Assembly (NCBI RefSeq): GCF_001457415.1
Contig: NZ_LN881722.1
Span: 496,001-560,000 of the forward strand
Reading direction: 5' to 3'
Length of the DNA stretch: 64,000 nt
Source of the DNA: Gorillibacterium timonense
GTDB lineage: Bacteria > Bacillota > Bacilli > Paenibacillales > NBRC-103111
The notes under the pieces are model-generated. The model did not search any database, had not been told where the DNA came from, and saw only the letters and a program-made list of their open reading frames with translations. How positions within the stretch are numbered: position 1 is the stretch's first letter; each line of letters begins with the position of its first letter. Both the position numbers and the translations under genes were made by a program. Below, piece by piece: positions 45,223 through 55,485 of the stretch.

Positions 45223-47301
45223 CTACGTGAGCAGTTCCTCCCACTCGGCATAGACCTTTTCCAGCTCGGCCTTGCGGGTATCGATCGCTTCGTTCTTTTC
45301 CTGCACGAGCAGGTAATCGTTGTAGACCTCGGGCTGTGTGAGCTCTTCCTCGAGCACTGCCAATTCTTCCTCCAGCCGGGCGATTTCCTTCTCCAGCTGT
45401 TCGATCCGCCTCTGGCGGCTGCGCTCTTCACGCTTGGCCTGCTTGTCCGTCTCGTAATCGCCAGTCCGTATCGGTTGACTGCCCGCTTCGGAGCTGCCTC
45501 CTCTCGCTGCAGCCGTTCCTTCGCCGCTACTCTTCCCGCCAACGTTTGGAATGCCCGAGACTCCGCTGCTGTTTTTGGACGCGGACCCTGCATCGGCTTC
45601 GCTGCGGCTTCCGCCGCCGAAGCTTCCCGGCGTATGCTTGGTCGCTCCTTTTTTCCCGGAAGCGAGCTCTCCTTCGATGTCGGCGAGCTCCTTCTTCTTT
45701 TCCAGGTAATCGTCGTAATTGCCCAAGAAGTTCTCCACGCCATCCGGATGAAGCTCGAGAATCCGTTCCGCCATTTTGTTCAGGAAGTAGCGGTCATGGG
45801 AAATGAACAGCAGGGTTCCTTCGTAATCGATGAGAGAAGCCTCCAGTACTTCCTTGCTGTATAGATCGAGATGGTTCGTCGGTTCGTCAAGAATGAGCAC
45901 GTTCGCATTTTGCAGCATCAGCTTGGCGAGGGAGACCCGCGCTTTTTCGCCGCCGCTCAGCGCGGCTACTTTCTTGAAGACATCTTCGCCGCTGAACAGG
46001 AAATTGCCCAGCACCGTGCGGATGCGCGCTTCCTCCAGATGTGGATAAGCGCTCCAGAGCTCCTCCAGAACGGTGTGGTTGGGGTTCAGGTTCTTTTGCT
46101 CCTGATCATAGTACCCGATGCGTACATTCGTCCCCCACTCATAGAGGCCCGCTTCCGCCTGACGGGCTCCGGTCAGCACCTTGAGCAGTGTCGATTTGCC
46201 AATCCCGTTCGGCCCGATGAGGGCGACCGTCTCGCCACGGGACAATTGGAAGCTGACATTACGGAACAACGGCGGGTCATTCTGAAAAGCTACGGCAATT
46301 CGGTCCGCCCGCAGGACATCCTTGCCCGTGATCACATCCACTTCAAAGGAGAAAGAAGCCCGCTTCAGGTCGCCAAGCGGTTTGTCCATCCGGTCCATCT
46401 TATCAAGCGCTTTGCGCCGGCTCTGCGCCCTTTTGGTGGTGGAGGCTCTCACGATGTTCTTTTGGATAAAGTCCTCCATGCGCGCGATTTCGTCCTGCTG
46501 CTTCTCGTATTGCTTCATTTGAGATTCGTATTCAGCTGCCTTGATCTCAATGTATTTGGAATAATTGCCGGTATACCGTTTGGACGTGTGCCGCTCGATC
46601 TCATAGATCGTGCCGACGAGGGCATCGAGAAAATAACGGTCATGGGAGACGACGACGATGGCGCCTGGGTATCCACGTAGATACTCCTCCAGCCAGGTCA
46701 ACGTATCGATGTCCAAATGGTTGGTCGGTTCGTCGAGCAGAAGCAGATCAGGCTCGCGGAGAAGCATCTTGGCGAGCGCCAGTCGAGTCTTTTGGCCACC
46801 GCTCAAGGTTTCGATGGAGGTCGTAGGAGGAAACTCTCCGAAGCCCATCCCGCTCAAAATCCCCCGGATCTTTGCCTCGATGCCGTAGCCGCCTTTTTCC
46901 CGAAAGTAATCCGATCGGGCCGCATACTTGTTCAAAATATCCTCATAGCGTTTGCTGTCATGGGGAAGAGAGGGATCCGCCATCACTTCCTCCAGCTCCC
47001 TGAGCTCGCGTTCTACCGCCAGAAGGGGCTCGAACACCTCCAGCATCTCTTCGCGGATCGTGCTTTTGGAGTCCAGGCCGCTGTTTTGCGCCAGATAGCC
47101 GATCGTCGTTTCCTTGGCTTTGAACATATCGCCGCTGTCATACGACATTTCCCCGGCAATAATCTGCAAAAATGTCGATTTGCCCGCGCCGTTTACGCCG
47201 ACGAGACCAATTTTTTCGCGTTCATTGACGAGCATCGTTATATTGGAGAGCACAGGGCGAACCCCGTAGCTCTTGTTGATGTTAACTGCTTGAAGCAACA
47301 T
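45223..47301 (-). CDS. ydiF: ABC-F family ATPase
   Basis: The 692-residue protein has two ABC domains and no membrane segments: Walker A GVNGAGKSTFL (residues about 35-45) and GPNGIGKSTLLK (about 358), signatures TLSGGQKTRLALAKM and ALSGGEKARVSLAKL, and Walker B LLLLDEPTNHLD and VLILDEPTNHLD. The linker contains the interdomain helices (KQQDEIARMEDFIQKN). A low-complexity Gly/Ser stretch (about 565-615) precedes a C-terminal coiled coil (QRRIEQLEKEIARLEEELA). ABC-F proteins act on the ribosome. Synteny with tsaD (gcp) and the domain plan match B. subtilis YdiF; antibiotic resistance is not implied. Confidence 0.92.
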   Translation of the reverse strand: MLLQAVNINKSYGVRPVLSNITMLVNEREKIGLVGVNGAGKSTFLQIIAGEMSYDSGDMFKAKETTIGYLAQNSGLDSKSTIREEMLEVFEPLLAVERELRELEEVMADPSLPHDSKRYEDILNKYAARSDYFREKGGYGIEAKIRGILSGMGFGEFPPTTSIETLSGGQKTRLALAKMLLREPDLLLLDEPTNHLDIDTLTWLEEYLRGYPGAIVVVSHDRYFLDALVGTIYEIERHTSKRYTGNYSKYIEIKAAEYESQMKQYEKQQDEIARMEDFIQKNIVRASTTKRAQSRRKALDKMDRMDKPLGDLKRASFSFEVDVITGKDVLRADRIAVAFQNDPPLFRNVSFQLSRGETVALIGPNGIGKSTLLKVLTGARQAEAGLYEWGTNVRIGYYDQEQKNLNPNHTVLEELWSAYPHLEEARIRTVLGNFLFSGEDVFKKVAALSGGEKARVSLAKLMLQNANVLILDEPTNHLDLYSKEVLEASLIDYEGTLLFISHDRYFLNKMAERILELHPDGVENFLGNYDDYLEKKKELADIEGELASGKKGATKHTPGSFGGGSRSEADAGSASKNSSGVSGIPNVGGKSSGEGTAAARGGSSEAGSQPIRTGDYETDKQAKREERSRQRRIEQLEKEIARLEEELAVLEEELTQPEVYNDYLLVQEKNEAIDTRKAELEKVYAEWEELLT

Positions 47302-47602
47302 GATAGACCGATTCCTCCACCTCTATAATCAAACCTTGTCCTTTTCTCTAGTTTACCTGAAACCTAATAAAAGCAGAAGCTACCCGTTCCGTTTAGCCTA
47401 AAAAATCCTCTGGGCGACGCTTAACGCCGTTGAGATATCCTCCGTTTGCTCATAATCGCGATAGCTGTGCAGCAGGAAGAAACCCGTGGATATCCAGGAA
47501 AAACACGCGTTTGTTCCTGCTTTTTCTTGCCCAGCCGCTATGATACAATAGGAGGGATTCAGGAACGAACATGCAGCTTTTCCTTCGAAAGGCAGGAGAG
47601 AT
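47302..47602. other. Divergent intergenic region, ydiF and folate gene
   Basis: It should hold promoters for both flanking genes. I find a -10-like TACAAT near 47545 but no well-spaced -35 box. No gene, repeat or riboswitch that I can support. Confidence 0.4.
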
Positions 47603-48259
47603 ATGGACGCGGCAGCTCCGAAAAACCGCATGCGGGAGGACATGCTCCGTCTTCGCGCTGCGCTGTCACCGGAGGAACGCGCCGAACGGACGAAGGCCTT
47701 GTGCCAGCGACTTTGCGCGGAGTTCTCCATCCAGCTTCTGGCGAATGGAGATAAGCCGCTAGCATATCCGGTGCTGGTGTACCTTCCTTTTGGCAGCGAA
47801 CCGGATCTCATGCCGGCTATCGAATGGCTCTGGCAGCGCGACATCCCTGTGGCGGCCCCCCGCGCTTTGCGAAATCCGCGCAGACTGGAATGGAGAAGGG
47901 TGCAGAGCGCGAGAGATCTGGAACCGGGCGTCTGGGGAATACGCGAGCCGAAGCGGGAATGTCCCCTTGTTTCGGAGGAGGATGCCGGGAAAGCGGCGCT
48001 CATCCTGGTGCCGGGAGTCGCATTTGACTTGACAGGCGGCAGACTCGGCTACGGCGGCGGGTATTACGACCGTTTTTTGGGAGGCACCGTTTTGACGGAG
48101 CAGGCTCAAATGGAGGCAAGCACCGGTCGGAAGGAAACACCAACTCGTACGATAGCAGCCGCATTCGATCTTCAGCTTGTTTCCCATGTACCGACAGAGG
48201 AGCATGATATCCGCATTGGATGCCTCGTTACGGAGAGCCGTACGGTTCTGTGCCGGTAA
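47603..48259 (+). CDS. 5-formyltetrahydrofolate cyclo-ligase
   Basis: The 218-residue protein has the family pattern: N-terminal KNRMREDMLRLRAALSPEER (residues about 7-26), VLVYLPFGSEPDLMPAIEW, WGIREPKRECP and the signature LILVPGVAFDLTGGRLGYGGGYYDRFL (positions about 137-163). It converts 5-formyl-THF to 5,10-methenyl-THF using ATP, returning the stored folate to the active pool. A short insert follows the signature (EQAQMEASTGRKETP). AGGAGA is 3 bases before the ATG. The B. subtilis counterpart is yqgN. Followed by a MogA-like gene 63 bases later. Confidence 0.93.
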   Translation: MDAAAPKNRMREDMLRLRAALSPEERAERTKALCQRLCAEFSIQLLANGDKPLAYPVLVYLPFGSEPDLMPAIEWLWQRDIPVAAPRALRNPRRLEWRRVQSARDLEPGVWGIREPKRECPLVSEEDAGKAALILVPGVAFDLTGGRLGYGGGYYDRFLGGTVLTEQAQMEASTGRKETPTRTIAAAFDLQLVSHVPTEEHDIRIGCLVTESRTVLCR

Positions 48260-48322
48260 GAGGCAAGAAAGATTTAGAAATCGATAAGTGAAACTTTCTA
48301 CATAGAAAGCGAGGAGAGTTCC

Positions 48323-48823
48323 ATGCGCTGGAAGGTTGGAATCATCACGGCCAGCGACAAAGGCGCGCGGGGAGAACGCGAAGACACCAGTGCCCAGGTT
48401 ATCCGCGAGATGGTGGAAGAAGAACTCGGCGGAGAGATCGTCGAACATCGCGTGGTGCCGGATGAGAAGAACGAAATCATCGCATCCCTGATCGAATTGT
48501 CGGATTATTATCGGGCGGATCTGATCCTCACCACCGGGGGAATCGGAATGGCCGCGCGGGATGTGACACCGGAAGCGACCAGGGAGGTCACGGACCGTCT
48601 CGTTCCGGGAATCCCGGAGGCCATGCGCTACGCAGCCATTCAGCGCACTCCGTTTGCGATGTTGTCCCGCTCCGTCGCGGGCGTGCGCGGCCAGTCGCTG
48701 ATCATCAATCTCCCTGGAGATCCGCGCGGTGTCCACGAAAGCTTAGCCGCCATTTTGAACGTTCTGCCTCACGCCCTCAGCATTCTCTCGGGAAATCCGG
48801 CTCCCTTCAATGAATATTTTTAA
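48323..48823 (+). CDS. MogA/MoaB-family molybdopterin protein
   Basis: The 166-residue protein shows VGIITASDKGARGEREDTS (residues about 5-23), DLILTTGGIGMAARDVTPEAT (the conserved TTGGTG-type loop, here TTGGIG) and LIINLPGDPRGVHESL. It belongs to the family that binds molybdopterin and adenylates it, or to the MoaB subgroup of uncertain role. No other molybdenum cofactor genes are in the window, so the assignment between MogA and MoaB stays open. GGAG lies 6 bases before the ATG. Confidence 0.88.
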   Translation: MRWKVGIITASDKGARGEREDTSAQVIREMVEEELGGEIVEHRVVPDEKNEIIASLIELSDYYRADLILTTGGIGMAARDVTPEATREVTDRLVPGIPEAMRYAAIQRTPFAMLSRSVAGVRGQSLIINLPGDPRGVHESLAAILNVLPHALSILSGNPAPFNEYF

Positions 48824-48843
48824 CGGGAGCTTTTGTATGATCC

Positions 48844-48866
48844 GCGGCCGATAGGGCCGCTTTTTT
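48844..48866 (+). terminator. Terminator after the mogA-like gene
   Basis: GCGGCC (48844-48849) and GGCCGC (48855-48860) with a 5-base loop are followed by six T. Confidence 0.8.
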
Positions 48867-48926
48867 ATAGACATGGGGGTTTTTGCTGTGTTATCCGGCA
48901 GCCTTAAGAAGCGAACAGGAAAGCGG

Positions 48927-49025
48927 CTAGTGCGCCGTCAGCTTTAATCGTGTGGATAGGAAACGGCGCCAAACGGTATGGAAAGAGGTGCTAACAGCAC
49001 GGCTTTTAAGTTGACAGCGTACTAG
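48927..49025. repeat. Single copy of the 95-bp repeat family (locus C)
   Basis: The ends are an inverted repeat of 17 bases with three mismatches: TAGTGCGCCGTCAGCTT at the left and AAGTTGACAGCGTACTA at the right (complement TAGTACGCTGTCAACTT). The inside has CGTGTGGATAGG, CGGCGCCAA, GGTATGG and AGGTGC in the same order as loci A and B. It is more diverged than those, which differ little within each dimer. It lies about 165 bases before the groES promoter. Confidence 0.8.
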
Positions 49026-49190
49026 ACTGGACGGTTATCGCTTCCTATGGCGGCTTCATCACAGTTGTTTAAGCTTGGCGCTTTGCCGCTCCTCCGACTT
49101 TTCACTGTCGCTTCCTTCTGGCCGCTTCGGTTATGATCGAAATCTGGCTAAAGCTTTACAATTGAAATTGTTTTTTTGCGGCCCAGCCAC

Positions 49191-49257
49191 TTGCATTGAA
49201 GTCCCAAAACCCGTATTATAGATAGTGTTGTTAGCACTGACGATGATCGAGTGCTAA
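49191..49257 (+). promoter_or_regulatory. groESL promoter and CIRCE operator
   Basis: TTGCAT (49191-49196), 17 bases, TATTAT (49214-49219) form the promoter. TTAGCACTG (49231-49239), 9 bases, GAGTGCTAA (49249-49257) is the CIRCE inverted repeat with one base off the TTAGCACTC consensus. CIRCE is bound by HrcA, which represses groESL until heat stress. Confidence 0.95.
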
Positions 49258-49298
49258 AACGTAAAAAAGGTACATAAAACAAAGGAGGCCGTTTTTCC

Positions 49299-49580
49299 AT
49301 GATCAAACCCTTGGGCGATCGCGTAATTATCGAGGCTGTGGCGAAGGAGGAAACGACGAAGAGCGGAATCGTACTGCCGGACACGGCGAAAGAAAAGCCG
49401 CAAGAAGGCAAAGTCGTTGCCGTCGGCAGCGGAGCCCTCAAGGATGGCGAACGGATCGCGCTCGAAGTGAAGGAAGGCGATCGTGTCATCTTCTCGAAGT
49501 ATGCGGGAACCGAAGTGAAATATGAAGGCCGCGAACTGCTGATCATGCGCGAAAGCGATATTCTTGCCATCCTGGAATAG
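49299..49580 (+). CDS. groES: Co-chaperonin GroES
   Basis: The 93-residue protein has [19 protein letters not shown], the mobile loop with [10 protein letters not shown], then [13 protein letters not shown] and [16 protein letters not shown]. It caps the GroEL ring. AAAGGAGG lies 9 bases before the ATG. It is expressed from the CIRCE-controlled promoter and followed by groEL 117 bases later. Confidence 0.98.
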   Translation: MIKPLGDRVIIEAVAKEETTKSGIVLPDTAKEKPQEGKVVAVGSGALKDGERIALEVKEGDRVIFSKYAGTEVKYEGRELLIMRESDILAILE

Positions 49581-49691
49581 TCGGGATGCGAGAAACCCGG
49601 ACAGCCCCTATGCACCCGGGAACCTACTAGCTTACACTCACCCGGCGCCTTGCCGCCGCTGTATAAACCTAACTATAATCGGGAGGTATGA

Positions 49692-51326
<1,635 letters not shown>

Positions 51327-51396
51327 GCTAGGCTTGAAGCCTGCAGCATCAAGAGTTTCTCTTCGGAGGAATCCGGATTGCCCACAGTATGATCAC

Positions 51397-51447
51397 ATAG
51401 AACAGAAAGAGACTTCTCAGTTGCTGAGAAGTCTCTTTCTGTTCTAT
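51397..51447 (+). terminator. Perfect 24-bp hairpin after groEL
   Basis: The arms 51397-51420 and 51424-51447 are exact complements with a 3-base loop (arm begins ATAGAACAG, ends ACTTCTCAG). It is the longest perfect stem in the window apart from mobile DNA. There is no clear T run, so termination is likely from the stem itself, or it may protect the message end or be an RNase III target. Confidence 0.7.
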
Positions 51448-51644
51448 GGCTCCAATTTTTGTTGGAGTTTTCTCTTTCAGGTTTGCAAACAGCAACGCGT
51501 TTCCCGTCCGAGTGATCTATTTCGTATGGGGTTTGGGGTCTGAACTCAAATCTTGTGCCAGTTGCTCTGTTGGGGTAAATTGGTAATAGATCCATGTGAG
51601 AGATACATTCACGGTAAAATTTAATTCGATTGAGGTGGATAAGG

Positions 51645-52550
51645 ATGCAGAAGCATGATGTGTATCTGTATGGAATGACGCTGGTCACGACCATGTACTT
51701 GCTAAAAGGCGATTTTCCGGAAGCGGATGATTACTGCGAGATTAGGGAGAGTCACGTTTTGCCCGGAGGTGAAACGGGAAGTTGTTCGATCGTATTGGCA
51801 TCACTGGGGTGTTCGGTCAAGGTGGACGGTAACTATCAGGGGAGGAAAACGATGGAGTTGCTGCAAAAGCATCTCGTTGGACGATTCGAGGTGGATATGA
51901 CGCGGGTTTTTGAGGATCCGACGTTCGATGGCGTAGAGGATATGGTGATCATCGGCGGGCATACAAGAAACTGCTTTGGTACTTTTAATGCCTATTTTTC
52001 CGCCCCCGTGAGAAGGTGGAATACACCGGTTAGAGAAGATATCGCGAATGCGGAAGTCGTGGGGCTTGACCCCTTTTTTATGGAGCAATCTGAACTCACC
52101 GCTCGAATCTGTCATGAGCTTAACAAAAAATATGTTACCATCGATTGCCGCCCTGAAACCGTTATGCACCGGTACTGCGAGGTAAATGTCGTGTCTAGCG
52201 AGTTTCTGAGAAGTACATACCCCGATCAGAACGCGGATGATGTGTTCAAAATCTATACGGAAAGTACCGACGGGCTTGTTATCTTCACCTTCGGATCAAG
52301 AGAAATTATGTACGGTCGAAAAAACGAACCTATCCGCCGCATCACACCCTACAAGGTAGAGGTGGAAAGCACGCTGGGAGCAGGAGACAGCTTCAAGGCC
52401 GGTGCCATTTTCGGTGTTTTCAAGAAAATGTCGGATGAAGATATCGTAAAATTCGCGGCAGCGACGGCAGCGACGGTGTGCAGCCGCTTTCCGCTCGCCT
52501 TAACTCCTCCGACGTTTAATAGTATAGCCGAGCTCATAAACCGGGCGTAA
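51645..52550 (+). CDS. PfkB-family sugar kinase
   Basis: The 301-residue protein has the ribokinase fold: PGGETGSCSIVLASLGCSVKVDGN near residue 40, GLVIFTFGSREIMYG, and the second signature VESTLGAGDSFKAGAIFGV (about residue 240), which keeps the catalytic Asp in GAGD. The Asp usually seen before T-x-GAGD is Ser here. It phosphorylates a sugar or sugar-like compound with ATP; fructosamine- or ribokinase-like substrates are possible. The start ATG at 51645 has GAGGTGG 6 bases upstream; a TTG at 51630 lacks one. It stands alone between groEL and the polysaccharide locus. Confidence 0.85.
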   Translation: MQKHDVYLYGMTLVTTMYLLKGDFPEADDYCEIRESHVLPGGETGSCSIVLASLGCSVKVDGNYQGRKTMELLQKHLVGRFEVDMTRVFEDPTFDGVEDMVIIGGHTRNCFGTFNAYFSAPVRRWNTPVREDIANAEVVGLDPFFMEQSELTARICHELNKKYVTIDCRPETVMHRYCEVNVVSSEFLRSTYPDQNADDVFKIYTESTDGLVIFTFGSREIMYGRKNEPIRRITPYKVEVESTLGAGDSFKAGAIFGVFKKMSDEDIVKFAAATAATVCSRFPLALTPPTFNSIAELINRA

Positions 52551-52881
52551 CTTACTCTATTAATGAATACCTTCGTTGAGGTAGTAGCAATGGCTTGCGC
52601 TTAAAATATGCCTCTAGGTCCCGTTGATGATAAACCGGAAACGGTGCGGAGGATGGATGACTTTAGGGTACAAGGAGGGCCCGATAGTCGCAGGATAATC
52701 ACAGGTCTGCGCGACATTGAGGCGGAGGGCTTATAGAGTTTTTTACGCTATAGGGAAAGGATGAAGACATACTCGCTTAAGGTTTCCGAATGCCATTTCT
52801 ATTGCCTAATGTCATATTGTGACATAGAATAGCAGAAGGCCCTTATCGTGAGGTGTACTAAGAAGTCGAAGGAGTTTGGAC
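52551..52881. promoter_or_regulatory. Intergenic region with promoter and operator-like palindrome before the O-antigen-ligase-like gene
   Basis: TTGCCT (52802-52807), 17 bases, TAGAAT (52825-52830) form a sigma-A-like promoter. ATGTCA.TGACAT (52809-52825, 5-base spacer) lies within the spacer and touches the -10 box, as a repressor site would. The 200 bases before it hold a 27-codon open frame near 52655 that I do not regard as a gene. Confidence 0.55.
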
Positions 52882-55293
52882 ATGAGCAGCGCGAAAAAGA
52901 AAACCCCGCAGACTGTATTGCGGAGGACGGATGAGAAAGTCCAGCACTCGATCCTATATTGGGCGATCATGCTGTTTACGATTGGCTTTCTGTTCATTGC
53001 CCCGTTCTCCAAAGGATTGTTTCAATCCAACCATAACGAATTCAATTATTCGATCGGTATTAAATTCCAAGACCCCACGAATACGGCTCTGACTTTTTCG
53101 TTCATTGCTCTATTGTTACTGGCTTTCTTCTCTTATTATTTCTTTTCGATTCAGAAGAAGGCCGACTATCTGATTTTTGCGGTTTGGTTAATTCCCCTAT
53201 GCTACTTTATTGGAATCTTCCGCGGGGTATCCTTCTTTACTTCGCTTCAAGGGTTTTACGTGCAGCTTATGTTCGCCGCTTTTTTTTCGATTGGAGCTGC
53301 ACTTGTCCGGTTTAAGAAAGGGGCGGCCCTGCTCGTTCATGGTATCTTAGCTTCCGCATATGCGGTAATCATTTTTGGCTTTATGACATGGCTGGGCAAT
53401 GTTCCGAATAAAGGATATGTCATCATAGATGGAACCGGAACCCGTCTTAGCTCTGTGTTTACTTATGCGAATACATACGCGGGATTTTTGATTGCCTTGC
53501 TGCTGGCAGGTCTTTATCTGAGTGCAACAGCTTCCAAGCGCTGGTTGACCTTCGCCCATGCTTTCTTCCTTGTTCCTGCACTGGTTTCGCTTTTGCTGAC
53601 TTTGTCTCGCGGCGGCTGGGTGCTGCTGCCTGTTCTCTTTCTCGTTGTTTTGCCTTTTGTGAGATTTACGGTGCAATTGGTGATGACGGCGGAGCTCTTT
53701 ATTGCGGGACTCGCGGCTGTCCTCATCTCCTCGTCGGTAACCAATAACGGAATCAAGCTGTTGGAAACATTTGATACGGGCTTGATGATCAAGACCTGGG
53801 CTATCCTCATCGGGGTCTCGATCCTGAGCGCTTTGATAGCTGTCCTCATTCGCTATGGGGCGGACAAATGGTTCACGGAGGGGAAAGTCGAATCCAAGCT
53901 TCGATACTCCAATCTGTGGTTTCCGGTTGCGGTGATCGTTGCCGGTGGACTTTTGTTCGTTCTTCTGCTTGCTACACCGCTAGGCAATGTTCTTCCGGAT
54001 TCCTTGCAGCAGCGCTTGGAGAACATTAACTTCAATCAGCACAGCGTGCGCGAAAGAGGATACTTCTACCTGGATTCCTGGAAGATCGCCAAGGACTATC
54101 TTTTCTTCGGAACGGGCAGCGGGGGATGGACAAACCTTTACCATATGTATCAAAGCTATCCCTACACAAGCCGTCAAGCGCATAACTTCTTTTTCCAAGT
54201 GTTGATTGATATCGGGGTGGTGGGACTTCTTATCACCTTCGTTTTTGTTGGGATTGTCTTTTTCCTGCATATCCGCAGCCGCGGTAAGAAAATTCAGGAT
54301 TCCCCAAGCTCCCTGGCTTTCTTCATCATCGCAATTGGTCTTCTCGCCCACAGCTTTATCGATTTTGATATGAGCTACGCTTTTATGGGCGCGCTGTTCT
54401 TTCTTTGCCTAGGCGGAATGCTCGGAACCTCTCGTTCGGGAAATGAAGAGAAGGAAACTTCTACCCAACATGTGCTCAACCGTTACCGGTGGGCTTATCC
54501 TGGGCTGCTAGGCGCTCTCTCCCTCGTTATGATCATAGTCTCATTCCAGGCTACCATAGGCAGCAACAAAGCGATGGCCACCGTAACGAGCATGGCAAGT
54601 GGTCAAATCAATTTGGAGGAGACCACAGGGTTGCTTACAGATGCAAGCACCTTTCAGAAGTCGAATATCGATTATCGACTCATGCAAGTCGACATCTATA
54701 ATCAGGCTTTCTCTCAGACCAAGGATATGAAGTATGCCGAGCAGGGAGAGGCAATCTTGAAAAAGCTGGATCGGAAGGAACCCAACCTCATTGAACCTTA
54801 CGAATATCGTTTTAGTTGGGCTATGGAAGCGGGTAAACCGGCGGATGCATTGCCGATTGCAGAAGAAATGCTAAGACGAAACCCTTGGAATACGGTTTAC
54901 TATGAAAGGGTCATCGGTCTTCATTACCAATTGGGCGAGGCTAACTGGGATACGGCTCTTCAGAGATATAAGCAAGCGCAAGACCATATCGCTCAGATGA
55001 ATGAGATTCCCAAGGCAATCGCGATTGGAAATCCGCTGCAGATCAGCAAAGGCATTGCGCTTCCGGTTGCCCAGATCCACTATTACCAGGGAGATTATGC
55101 AGCTGTGTCGGAGATCTTGCAGCCATACCTCGATGAAAACCTCGGAGACCCCCAGAACCTCGAGATTGCCCGCTACTATGCGGCTGCTCTGGATAAACAA
55201 GGGAATCCCGATCGGACTTGGTATGACAAGCTCATCGCTAAGGATGCCAACGAGAAGACCGTCATCGAGCAGCTCTTGCAAGGCAAGAAATAA
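52882..55293 (+). CDS. O-antigen ligase (WaaL)-family membrane protein with TPR-like C-terminal domain
   Basis: The 803-residue protein has about 12 membrane helices in the first 550 residues. The family core is LLLTLSRGGWVLLPVLFLV (about residue 235), and the large outer loop includes RERGYFYLDSWKIAKDYLFFGTGSGGW. The last 250 residues are helical repeats of TPR type (YAEQGEAILKKLDRKEPN, ALPIAEEMLRRNPWNTVYYERVIGLHYQLGE). Such proteins move a finished glycan from its lipid carrier to an acceptor; WsaB-like members attach glycans to S-layer proteins. An SLH protein gene is next door, which fits. The ATG at 52882 has AAGGAG 7 bases upstream. Confidence 0.87.
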   Translation: MSSAKKKTPQTVLRRTDEKVQHSILYWAIMLFTIGFLFIAPFSKGLFQSNHNEFNYSIGIKFQDPTNTALTFSFIALLLLAFFSYYFFSIQKKADYLIFAVWLIPLCYFIGIFRGVSFFTSLQGFYVQLMFAAFFSIGAALVRFKKGAALLVHGILASAYAVIIFGFMTWLGNVPNKGYVIIDGTGTRLSSVFTYANTYAGFLIALLLAGLYLSATASKRWLTFAHAFFLVPALVSLLLTLSRGGWVLLPVLFLVVLPFVRFTVQLVMTAELFIAGLAAVLISSSVTNNGIKLLETFDTGLMIKTWAILIGVSILSALIAVLIRYGADKWFTEGKVESKLRYSNLWFPVAVIVAGGLLFVLLLATPLGNVLPDSLQQRLENINFNQHSVRERGYFYLDSWKIAKDYLFFGTGSGGWTNLYHMYQSYPYTSRQAHNFFFQVLIDIGVVGLLITFVFVGIVFFLHIRSRGKKIQDSPSSLAFFIIAIGLLAHSFIDFDMSYAFMGALFFLCLGGMLGTSRSGNEEKETSTQHVLNRYRWAYPGLLGALSLVMIIVSFQATIGSNKAMATVTSMASGQINLEETTGLLTDASTFQKSNIDYRLMQVDIYNQAFSQTKDMKYAEQGEAILKKLDRKEPNLIEPYEYRFSWAMEAGKPADALPIAEEMLRRNPWNTVYYERVIGLHYQLGEANWDTALQRYKQAQDHIAQMNEIPKAIAIGNPLQISKGIALPVAQIHYYQGDYAAVSEILQPYLDENLGDPQNLEIARYYAAALDKQGNPDRTWYDKLIAKDANEKTVIEQLLQGKK

Positions 55294-55322
55294 AGAGGTT
55301 AAGAGGGAAGAAGCATACAACC

Positions 55323-55371
55323 AAAAGAACCGTTCGGAGAAGCAACTGGCTTCCTGACGGTTCTTTTCTTT
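55323..55371 (+). terminator. Terminator after the O-antigen-ligase-like gene
   Basis: AAAAGAACCGT (55323-55333) and ACGGTTCTTTT (55357-55367) close a stem with an inner GAAGC/GCTTC hairpin, followed by CTTTT. Confidence 0.85.
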
Positions 55372-55440
55372 TGCAGCAAGGGTTATTAAATCATTTCTTA
55401 AATAGACTTGACTTGAGAGGAAGCGATCAGCAATAGAAAA

Positions 55441-55470
55441 AGGGCCGATTCCCGAGGAATCGGCCCCTTT
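55441..55470 (-). terminator. Terminator after the SLH-domain gene
   Basis: GGGCCGATTCC (55442-55452) and GGAATCGGCCC (55456-55466) are perfect complements with a 3-base loop. On the minus strand the stem is followed by TTTTTC; on the plus strand by CTTTT, so it can also serve as a backup for the gene on the left. Confidence 0.88.
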
Positions 55471-55485
55471 TCGGATCTCAGAGGA

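Noticed and set aside
52590..52700. A fourth locus of the 95-bp repeat
   Set aside because: Only short fragments (GGAAACGGTGCGGA) resemble the repeat; the inverted ends and the order of conserved blocks are missing.
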